From: Lachnospiraceae bacterium UBA1766
GTDB taxonomy: Bacteria > Bacillota > Clostridia > Lachnospirales > Lachnospiraceae
Assembly: GCA_002314715.1 (NCBI GenBank)
Contig: DCGY01000030.1
Coordinates: 329 to 8,973, forward strand
Reading direction: 5' to 3'
DNA length: 8,645 nucleotides
Positions 1 to 5,479 of this stretch are shown here, one piece after another; position 1 is the stretch's first letter; the number at the start of each line of letters is the position of its first letter. The position numbers and the translations under genes are program-made. The notes beneath the pieces are model-generated. The model was given only the letters and a program-made list of their open reading frames with translations, did no database searches and was not told where the DNA came from.

Positions 1-51
1 ATTACTGTTTAGTTATCAAGGTTCATTGTGTTGCTGTTTTTCGGCGACAAC
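1..51 (-). other. Probable 5' leader of an rRNA operon (16S gene outside the window)
   Basis: After the tandem promoters the minus strand contains no open frame but has TGAACCTTGATAACT (25-11). This resembles the boxA-type element (UUGAAAACU-like) found in Firmicute rRNA leaders, where NusB/NusE antitermination factors bind. The leader assignment is inferred from the promoter pair plus this motif; the rRNA gene itself is not in the window. Confidence 0.6.
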
Positions 52-57
52 TCTGAT

Positions 58-86
58 ATCATATCACAGCCATCTGTCGATGTCAA
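58..86 (-). promoter_or_regulatory. Consensus sigma-A promoter, downstream member of a tandem pair (rRNA-type P2)
   Basis: On the minus strand TTGACA (86-81) and TATGAT (63-58) are exactly 17 bp apart. An almost pure A/T tract (about 90-112) lies just upstream of the -35 box and looks like an UP element. The predicted start is near 51, about 85 bp downstream of the first promoter's start, a spacing typical of rrn P1/P2 pairs. Confidence 0.87.
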
Positions 87-142
87 CAACTTTTTTATTT
101 TAATTTTTATTGCCTCAGATGTATTCCTCAGCAACGAAATTG

Positions 143-171
143 ATTCTAACACCGTCTAAATCAAATGTCAA
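143..171 (-). promoter_or_regulatory. Consensus sigma-A promoter, upstream member of a tandem pair (rRNA-type P1)
   Basis: On the minus strand TTGACA (171-166) and TAGAAT (148-143) are exactly 17 bp apart. An A/T-rich stretch of about 40 bp lies directly upstream (172-212) and could act as an UP element. The predicted start is near 136. No gene of the window is served by it; it reads leftward towards the second promoter and the edge. Confidence 0.82.
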
Positions 172-212
172 TAACAAATTACACATATTTTTCAAACAAA
201 TTATAAAACAAT

Positions 213-238
213 AAAAAGCCCTATTTCTAGGGCTTTTT
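213..238 (-). terminator. Intrinsic terminator of the two-component/hflX operon
   Basis: A perfect 11-bp stem, AAAAAGCCCTA with TAGGGCTTTTT, surrounds a 4-nt GAAA loop (minus strand), and T-rich sequence continues past the stem. It lies 35 bp after the lipoprotein stop codon. Its symmetric A and T tracts would allow termination on either strand. It separates this operon from the promoters at 58-171. Confidence 0.92.
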
Positions 239-272
239 CCAATAATTCTTAATCCATTTTCTAAAAAAATAG

Positions 273-1016
273 TTATTTCAATTGAATTGTGCATGATTTT
301 TCACGATTTTTAATCGTAAGTGTTATTTCCTGAATCTCCGGTACCTCATTTGGGTCGATTTCTGTAAGAAGAACCAAATCCTCTGTCGATCCGGCATGAA
401 CTTCTCCCTTATACAACGCTAAATCATTTAAAAACAAGGTATTTAAAATCCCACGCTTATAGGTTTTGTTCACTTCAACCTTATAGGAAGCATTCAATCC
501 AAAGATATCTGCACTGTAATTGGCTTCCGTTGAATTTGCAAGAGCAAACTGCAAAACCAAAAGCTTCTTCTGTTTTGATGCCTGTACAGACAAATATTCA
601 TCCGAAAAGCTGTCACAAGTATAATAACCTGTATAAATCAACTGTATCCCATCCGGGAAGGTAAAGAAATCTTCCAGCTGATCATAAGGTTTTACTACAG
701 AATTATCCCCTGTATTATCTTTGTCATTATTTTGTTTATTCTGTTCTTCTTTCTCTTGTTTTTCCTTTTCCTTCTTGTCCTTTTCAGCCTGAATCAAAGC
801 CTCTAATCTGGCTTTTTTTGCATCGGCCGCTTCTACTTCTTCCATGCTTTTCAGACGACTTCTGTTATTCGCATCATACTTTAACATTATGATGGCTGCA
901 TACTCACCAACTTCATTGAACTGTTCGTCTGTCATGTCCGGAAGCGTTACTCCGCATCCGCAAAGAAACATACATAGAGAAAGAAATACTATCCATAAAC
1001 CAATCTTCTTACGCAT
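273..1016 (-). CDS. Putative lipoprotein of unknown function
   Basis: The 247-residue product starts with a lipoprotein-type signal: basic MRKK, a hydrophobic core (about 5-18) and a lipobox-like LCGC, giving C21 as the probable lipidated cysteine. C19 at the -2 position is unusual for a lipobox. A strongly charged Lys/Glu helix follows (about 55-92), then an Asn/Asp-rich low-complexity linker (93-106). A C-terminal, strand-rich domain (about 115-247) looks like the immunoglobulin-like domains of the DUF4352 type found in Firmicute lipoproteins; that comparison is by eye only. The protein is therefore expected on the outer face of the membrane, with the helix as a spacer. GAGGGAA lies 5 nt before the ATG. 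It is the last gene of the hflX operon, 18 bp behind it and 35 bp ahead of the terminator stem. Its role is unknown. Confidence 0.85.
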   Translation of the reverse strand: MRKKIGLWIVFLSLCMFLCGCGVTLPDMTDEQFNEVGEYAAIIMLKYDANNRSRLKSMEEVEAADAKKARLEALIQAEKDKKEKEKQEKEEQNKQNNDKDNTGDNSVVKPYDQLEDFFTFPDGIQLIYTGYYTCDSFSDEYLSVQASKQKKLLVLQFALANSTEANYSADIFGLNASYKVEVNKTYKRGILNTLFLNDLALYKGEVHAGSTEDLVLLTEIDPNEVPEIQEITLTIKNREKSCTIQLK

Positions 1017-1034
1017 AAAGTTCCCTCTGTCGGT

Positions 1035-2315
1035 CTATATTAAATATTCCCTGTACTTATTTTTATCCTGTTCCCTGCAATTAAGTCTAAGGAACACACC
1101 ATCTACCCGATATTCCTGTTCCATAACAGTAGCAACATTGCAAAGATAAGATACAATACTACCTTTATCATAGGGTATAAGCATACAACAGTCAACATTT
1201 TTTGCGTAAAGCTTCTGCTGAATCAGTTCTGCCAGACGATAAATTGCTTCTCTTTCATGCGCAGATAAATATATCATGTTTTCCGACAGGCAATTCTCCG
1301 TCATATCCTGTTTCAAATCGCATTTATTATATACAACCAACTGGGGAATACCGGAAGCTTCCAGCTCCTTCAAAGTCTGTTCTGTAACATCCATATGCTG
1401 TTTAAAACTTTCATCCGAAAAATCAACCACTTGTACTATTAAATCTGCATAGCGAACCTCTTCCAAAGTCGATTGAAACGCCTTAATCAAACCATGTGGT
1501 AATTTATCGATAAATCCAACGGTATCGGACAAGAAAAAAGATTTATTATCCCCCGGCTCAATGAGTCTCACATTGGTTTCCAGTGTTGCAAAGAGCATAT
1601 TTTTCTCCAAAACCTTCTTTTCTTCCCCACCGCCAAAATACTCCACCATACGATTTAGGATAGTAGACTTTCCGGCATTGGTGTAACCTACAAGGGCTAC
1701 CTTGGGAATAGACGCATCATCTCTCCTTTTTCGTTGAGTCATACGATTTGATGCGATAATCTTAAGTTCTTTCTCCAACTCGGAAATACGATGTTCAATT
1801 TTACGACGGTCCAGTTCCAATTTTTTCTCACCGGAACCCTTGTTACTAAGGCTGCCACTTGCTCCACCCTGTCTGCCTAACGACTCACGCATTCCAATCA
1901 AACGTGGCAACATATACTTTAGGCGTGCCGTTTCCACTTGAAGCTTGGCCTCTTTTGTTTGCGCTCTCACAGCGAAAATATCCAAAATCAAATTCGTTCG
2001 ATCGGATACAGGTAAATCCAGTTCCTGAGTCAAATTTCGAATTTGGGATGGCGATAACGTATTATCAAAAATCACTTCCTGCGCTTCCATACGGCTTGCC
2101 AAATCTCGAACTTCCGAAATTTTGCCTGCGCCGATATAATATGCCTTGTTTACATCACTCATCTTTTGAGTAATCACACCTACTACTTCTTTATCACAAG
2201 CTTCCGCCAGACTTTTTAATTCATCAAGACTGTGCTGAAAATCCACATCTTCTCCCAAATCCACTCCTACAAGCACGACCTTGATCTTATCTTCTTTTAA
2301 AATTTCTTCTAACAT
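1035..2315 (-). CDS. hflX: Ribosome-associated GTPase HflX
   Basis: Translational GTPase of the Obg-HflX superfamily; homologues bind the 50S subunit and split stalled 70S ribosomes, in some species during heat stress or antibiotic exposure. The 426-residue product has the HflX-specific N-terminal domain (about 10-110), a helical linker (about 120-195) containing the glycine-rich segment GRQGGASGSLSNKGSGE (147-163), and the G domain. GTP-binding motifs are visible: G1 GYTNAGKS (210-217), G2 around FATLET (242-247), G3 DTVG (264-267), G4 NKCD (330-333) and G5 SA (351-352). A short C-terminal domain follows. The ATG has AGGGGAG about 4 nt upstream. The gene lies 29 bp after the kinase and 18 bp before the lipoprotein gene, with no terminator in either gap, so it is probably cotranscribed with the two-component system. 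Confidence 0.96.
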   Translation of the reverse strand: MLEEILKEDKIKVVLVGVDLGEDVDFQHSLDELKSLAEACDKEVVGVITQKMSDVNKAYYIGAGKISEVRDLASRMEAQEVIFDNTLSPSQIRNLTQELDLPVSDRTNLILDIFAVRAQTKEAKLQVETARLKYMLPRLIGMRESLGRQGGASGSLSNKGSGEKKLELDRRKIEHRISELEKELKIIASNRMTQRKRRDDASIPKVALVGYTNAGKSTILNRMVEYFGGGEEKKVLEKNMLFATLETNVRLIEPGDNKSFFLSDTVGFIDKLPHGLIKAFQSTLEEVRYADLIVQVVDFSDESFKQHMDVTEQTLKELEASGIPQLVVYNKCDLKQDMTENCLSENMIYLSAHEREAIYRLAELIQQKLYAKNVDCCMLIPYDKGSIVSYLCNVATVMEQEYRVDGVFLRLNCREQDKNKYREYLI

Positions 2316-2344
2316 ATGACTCCCCTCATCAAGAACGAAGAAAT

Positions 2345-3829
2345 CTATTTCGCTTCAACCTCAAACCAGAACATTACTCCGTTCGAATAATTCTCCACGC
2401 CATAGTTCTGATTCAGTGAATCCATAATTGCCTTTACGATGGACAATCCCACACCGCTTCCGCCATATTCTCTCGTTCTGGCCTTATCCACTTTGTAGAA
2501 CTTATCCCAAATTTGCGGCAATGATTCTTCCGGTATCGCCTCTCCTGTATTAAACACCGTTACTCTTACTTTATCTTCCATCTGTTTGATACAAATTTCA
2601 ATATAACGTGAACCGGAGCAATGATTCATTGCATTGGAGAAATAATTCAAAAATACTTCCTCAATCATTCCTTCGTCTGCCCATACAAAAGCAGAACCAA
2701 CAAAATCAAATCGAACTTCAATTTCTTTTTGTTTTGTCAATACCTCTGATGAACGTATTTCATTTCGAATCATATCCGCCAAATCAAAACGAACCATTTC
2801 TATCTTTTGATCCCCGAATTCAATATGATTCAAATTCAATAATTTTTGAACCATGGAATTCATCTTTTTCGCTTCATCCATGATTACTTCACAATAATAT
2901 TCCCTGCTCTCCGGATCTTCGGAAATTCCTTCCTGCAATCCTTCCGCATATCCTTGAATCAATGCAATGGGTGTTTTTAATTCATGCGATACATTGGAAA
3001 GGAACTCCTTTCGCATTTCATCGATCTTTTCTTTCTTTTCAATATCTTTCTTTAATTCGTTATTTGCCGACTTTAACTCCGATAGGGTCTTCTCCAAAGT
3101 TGTAGACAGCATATTCATATTTTCGCCAAGATAATCCAGCTCATTATGAGCCTGTTCCTGATACTTGGCCTCGAAATCCATTTCCACCATTTTTTTGGAA
3201 ATATCATTCAGTTTCAGGATAGGTCTGGTAAGTCTTCTGGATGATATCCACACCAAAATCACCCCAAGCAACGTACCTAAAAGACCAATATATATAAAGA
3301 ATCGGTTAGCTGCCTTTGCGCTTTCCCGAATACTTTCCAACGGTGTACTCATGATAAAACTCATGCCCTCTTGCAATTCACCGTACATTTCCAAAAAATC
3401 GCCCAAACGATCCGCGGTTTTAACAATTTTACATTGTTCTAACTCCTTTACGACGGTAACCTCAGGCACCATATTCAAAAGGTACCCAAACAGACGCATC
3501 TCAAGACGTTTTCCTCCGTTTGTTGACTCATATTTCACATTTGACGTAGGATCCATTACATAAATTGCAATATTCGTTGTATTACAAACATAATTTAATT
3601 CTTCACTGAATGACTCAAAATCATAATCCGGATTATCGATTGCGGTTTTTATACTTTGATACGCACTAAATAACTCATCCTGTTTTTCCCGAAGATAAAA
3701 TTTTTCCAGGAATAAATTATTTGCCAATATTTGTAATAAAACAACGCCAAGAAAAACTGAAAAATAAAGTACAGCCAATTGAATTCTAATAGAATGAACT
3801 TTTTTCTTCTTTTCGTTCTTCTTACGCAT
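2345..3829 (-). CDS. Membrane sensor histidine kinase, partner of the adjacent regulator
   Basis: Senses an unknown signal and phosphorylates the adjacent regulator. The 494-residue product has a basic N-terminus, membrane helix 1 (about 16-37), an extracellular sensor region of about 140 residues (38-176), membrane helix 2 (about 177-195) and a HAMP linker (about 196-250). A coiled coil leads to the HisKA domain with H282 in FLSNVSHELKTP. The ATPase domain has an N-box with N395 and N399, a G1 region at VFNTGEAIP (427-433), an F-box at WDKFYKVD and a G2 box GGSGVGLS (456-463). G1 has Asn in place of the usual Asp and lacks the second Gly of DxGxG; such variants occur in Firmicute kinases, so activity is still expected. 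The sensor region has the PDC/Cache-like size but I cannot assign its fold or ligand. The start follows the regulator stop by one base, with GGAGGAG upstream. Confidence 0.96.
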   Translation of the reverse strand: MRKKNEKKKKVHSIRIQLAVLYFSVFLGVVLLQILANNLFLEKFYLREKQDELFSAYQSIKTAIDNPDYDFESFSEELNYVCNTTNIAIYVMDPTSNVKYESTNGGKRLEMRLFGYLLNMVPEVTVVKELEQCKIVKTADRLGDFLEMYGELQEGMSFIMSTPLESIRESAKAANRFFIYIGLLGTLLGVILVWISSRRLTRPILKLNDISKKMVEMDFEAKYQEQAHNELDYLGENMNMLSTTLEKTLSELKSANNELKKDIEKKEKIDEMRKEFLSNVSHELKTPIALIQGYAEGLQEGISEDPESREYYCEVIMDEAKKMNSMVQKLLNLNHIEFGDQKIEMVRFDLADMIRNEIRSSEVLTKQKEIEVRFDFVGSAFVWADEGMIEEVFLNYFSNAMNHCSGSRYIEICIKQMEDKVRVTVFNTGEAIPEESLPQIWDKFYKVDKARTREYGGSGVGLSIVKAIMDSLNQNYGVENYSNGVMFWFEVEAK

Positions 3830-3830
3830 T

Positions 3831-4508
3831 TCAATTCTCCTCCAATTTGTATCCCATTCCCCAAATTGTTTTAATCATATCCCCTTTAGCACCCATTTTA
3901 CTACGCAGTTTTTTCACATGGGTATCTATGGTTCTGGCATCCCCGAAATAATCATAATTCCAAACATTATTTAAAATCGTTTCCCGAGATAATGCCAAAC
4001 CTTTGTTTTGAATAAAATATGTTAAAAGTTCAAACTCCTTAAAGCTCAGTTCTATATACGCATTGTCAATCATTACGCTATGGGCAGACAAATCAATTAC
4101 AATACCGTTGCATTCCAGTTTATCTTCCTGTTTTCCTGCAAAAGATCTACGCAAAATTGCCTCAATCCGTGCCACAAGAATCTTAGGGCTAAAGGGCTTG
4201 GTAATATATTCATCAATCCCCAGCTGAAATCCCAGCAATTCATCCTGTTCCTCTGATTTTGCGGTCAGCATTATAATGGGAACTTTCGAATACTGTCGAA
4301 TTTCACGACACACCTGCCATCCATCCATTTTGGGCATCATAACATCCAAAACAATAAGTGATATATCTTTTTGGGCAAAGAAAATATCTACTGCTTGTTC
4401 TCCATCTCCTGCCTCCAACACATCATAATCATGGCGTACCAGGAAATCCTTTACCAATTTTCTTAATTTTGCTTCATCATCTACCAGTAAAATCTTATTT
4501 TTTCCCAT
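3831..4508 (-). CDS. OmpR/PhoB-family response regulator
   Basis: Cytoplasmic DNA-binding transcription factor that is activated by phosphoryl transfer from a histidine kinase. The 225-residue product has a receiver domain (about 4-118) with the acidic pair D10/D11, phospho-acceptor D55 in the LIVLDVMMPKMDG block, T82 and K104. A winged-helix output domain follows (about 131-223), with the ELSFKEFELL and TIDTHVKKLRSKM recognition-helix region typical of the family. The frame is open upstream to 4625, but homologues begin with a short segment like MGKNKILLVDDE. The ATG at 4508 has GGGGA 4 nt upstream and is chosen. The stop TGA is followed after one base by the kinase ATG, and the kinase ribosome site GGAGGAG lies inside the end of this gene, so the two are translationally coupled. 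The regulon cannot be inferred; no subfamily name is justified. Confidence 0.96.
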   Translation of the reverse strand: MGKNKILLVDDEAKLRKLVKDFLVRHDYDVLEAGDGEQAVDIFFAQKDISLIVLDVMMPKMDGWQVCREIRQYSKVPIIMLTAKSEEQDELLGFQLGIDEYITKPFSPKILVARIEAILRRSFAGKQEDKLECNGIVIDLSAHSVMIDNAYIELSFKEFELLTYFIQNKGLALSRETILNNVWNYDYFGDARTIDTHVKKLRSKMGAKGDMIKTIWGMGYKLEEN

Positions 4509-4537
4509 TTGTTCCCCATCCTTTCCTATGATGTGAC

Positions 4538-4562
4538 ATTTTAACACGTAATTATGTAAAAT
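4538..4562. promoter_or_regulatory. Imperfect palindrome upstream of the response regulator gene
   Basis: The arms ATTTTAACA and TGTAAAAT surround an 8-nt centre in the 73-bp gap before the regulator gene. The arms match except for one extra base in one of them. The position (30 to 54 bp before the ATG) would suit an operator, possibly for autoregulation. I found no convincing -35/-10 pair in this gap, and AT-rich palindromes arise easily by chance. Confidence 0.35.
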
Positions 4563-4581
4563 TTGTGTCCAATAGCTAACC

Positions 4582-5142
4582 TTATAAATTTTCCTGCTGC
4601 AGATGAAGTTCCAATTCCTTCGCACGAATATTTTGCTCTCTCTCGCTCAATTCTTGTTCCCAGGAAGAATACTTATCCTGCAATGCCTGTTCGTAATTCA
4701 GGATATTGGGAGCCTGCGCATTCAATGCAATAACAAACATTGCTATTACTGCAATCACCAATGCAATATTCAGAATGATGGAAATACGAAGTCCATTCCC
4801 TTTTTCTTTTTCGGGCTTTTGTTTCGGATGGTTCTGCACCGTTCTTCGACGAAGCCCGGATTCAATTCGATCATAAGCAGGAATTGCCGAAACAGACGAA
4901 GAATCAATTTCCGGATTTGAAAGCAAGAAATCCTGAAGTTTTTTTAAATAAAAAATACCAACCTGCGTATGAAAAACGCGGTCTTTTATTGCTTTTTCAT
5001 AGATTTGAAGGATTGTTTCCGGCTTAGAATAATCCATTTTTGACTCCAAATATTCAACTTTGCGAATCTCCAAAGCAGCCTGTTGCGACTCTTCTTCCGT
5101 AAAGAAAATAAAACCATCCTGTACAAAATAATTTGTATCCAT
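4582..5142 (-). CDS. Unrecognised single-pass membrane protein with C-terminal coiled coil
   Basis: I do not recognise this family. The 186-residue product has an N-terminal soluble region (1-100) rich in predicted helix, a basic linker (about 98-119, with KQKPEKEK), one hydrophobic segment at about 119-141, and a C-terminal charged helix (about 150-186) with heptad-like spacing. The basic residues before the membrane segment suggest the N-terminus is inside and the coiled coil outside. The frame stays open upstream to an ATG at 5202, but those codons come from the hairpin repeat. GAGG at 5150-5153 lies 7 nt before the ATG at 5142 (4 nt before a second ATG at 5145), so a start at 5142 or 5145 is preferred. 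It lies 73 bp ahead of the response regulator, suggesting a link with the two-component system, possibly as an accessory membrane protein; that link is inference. No consensus promoter is visible upstream. Confidence 0.85.
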   Translation of the reverse strand: MDTNYFVQDGFIFFTEEESQQAALEIRKVEYLESKMDYSKPETILQIYEKAIKDRVFHTQVGIFYLKKLQDFLLSNPEIDSSSVSAIPAYDRIESGLRRRTVQNHPKQKPEKEKGNGLRISIILNIALVIAVIAMFVIALNAQAPNILNYEQALQDKYSSWEQELSEREQNIRAKELELHLQQENL

Positions 5143-5149
5143 CATGCAT

Positions 5150-5153
5150 CCTC
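5150..5153 (-). promoter_or_regulatory. Ribosome binding site that fixes the start of the membrane protein gene
   Basis: The minus-strand GAGG is 7 nt from the ATG at 5142 and 4 nt from the ATG at 5145. It overlaps a small hairpin, CGCAAAGCG (5161-5153), next to the repeat array, so folding could partly hide it. No comparable site serves the upstream in-frame ATG at 5202. Confidence 0.6.
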
Positions 5154-5172
5154 GCTTTGCGGTTTTTGTTTT

Positions 5173-5411
5173 GCTTCGCGCGCTTGTTTTCTCTTTTCTC
5201 ACTCACAAAAACTTTTGCTTCGCAAAATCGTCGCTTCGCGACTTCTGTTTTTGTTTCGTGTACGCCCTCTGAAAAACAAATGCGCTTCGCGCGCTTGTTT
5301 TCTCTTTTTCACTCACAAAAACTTTTGCTTCGCAAAATCGTCGCTTCGCGACTTCTGTTTTTGTTTCGTGTACGCCCTCTGAAAAACAAATGCGCTTCGC
5401 GCGCTTGTTTT
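5173..5411. repeat. Tandem array of a 110-bp hairpin-rich repeat (2 copies plus a partial third)
   Basis: Copy 1 (5173-5283) and copy 2 (5284-5393) are almost identical, differing mainly by a 1-nt indel in a CT-rich stretch; a third copy (5394-5411) breaks off after about 18 nt. Each unit contains, in plus-strand order, a GCGC-type hairpin around GCTTCGC, the arm ACAAAAAC, the hairpins TTTTGC-TTC-GCAAAA and GTCGC-TTC-GCGAC, then the closing arm GTTTTTGT, so the unit folds into a branched structure. GCTTCGC occurs seven times (starting 5173, 5217, 5233, 5284, 5327, 5343, 5394). The region is open in several frames, but these are the same low-complexity repeats translated and I do not regard them as genes. 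It resembles extragenic palindromic repeat elements, but I cannot name a family. Confidence 0.88.
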
Positions 5412-5425
5412 TCTTAGAGGGCTAC
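5370..5425. repeat. Long nested palindrome at the ssrA-side end of the repeat array
   Basis: GCCCTCT (5374-5380) pairs with AGAGGGC (5416-5422); inside it GAAAAACAA pairs with TTGTTTTTC, and at the centre GCGC-TTC-GCGC forms a small hairpin. The result is a near-continuous hairpin of about 55 nt that can form on either strand. The outer arm AGAGGGC occurs only here, because the other repeat copies carry only GCCCTCT. This may therefore be the intact terminal end of the element. The ssrA terminator T-run abuts it. Confidence 0.75.
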
Positions 5426-5450
5426 AAAAAAAGCACCCTAAATAGGATGC
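5426..5450 (-). terminator. Intrinsic terminator of ssrA
   Basis: On the minus strand GCATCCT and AGGGTGC (5450-5433) form a 7-bp stem with one G:U pair around an ATTT loop, followed directly by seven T residues (5432-5426). It begins about 30 nt past the tmRNA 3' end, so the precursor has a short 3' trailer to be trimmed. It separates ssrA from the repeat array downstream. Confidence 0.88.
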
Positions 5451-5479
5451 ATTTTCGTACTTACGGTTGAACGTAATAA

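Noticed and set aside
1..212. Small protein gene at the left edge
   Set aside because: No open frame with a ribosome site is present; the two consensus promoters and the leader explain the sequence better.
3165..3563. Plus-strand 132-codon open frame inside the histidine kinase gene
   Set aside because: It is antisense to a well-supported kinase gene, with no ribosome site and no recognisable protein features. Other antisense frames within hflX and rnr were rejected for the same reason.
4509..4581. Promoter or riboswitch before the response regulator
   Set aside because: TTGGAC and TAAAAT/CATAAT-like boxes occur but not with acceptable spacing, and 73 bp has no riboswitch-type conserved core. 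Only the imperfect palindrome is reported.
4509..4625. N-terminal extension of the response regulator to 4625
   Set aside because: It overlaps the end of the preceding gene, contains no family sequence, and the standard receiver-domain start with a ribosome site is at 4508.
5145..5202. Upstream extension of the membrane-protein gene to the ATG at 5202
   Set aside because: The extra residues are encoded by the repeat, no ribosome site precedes 5202, and GAGG lies correctly before 5142.
5173..5411. CRISPR array
   Set aside because: The unit is 110 bp, repeated only twice in full and without unique spacers; the internal short motif recurs as hairpin loops at irregular distances, and no cas genes are present.
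5083..5417. Two plus-strand open frames of about 95 codons through the repeat array
   Set aside because: They translate the same 110-bp repeat and run against the direction of all genes; the translations are duplicated Arg/Phe/Leu-rich sequence without domain character.
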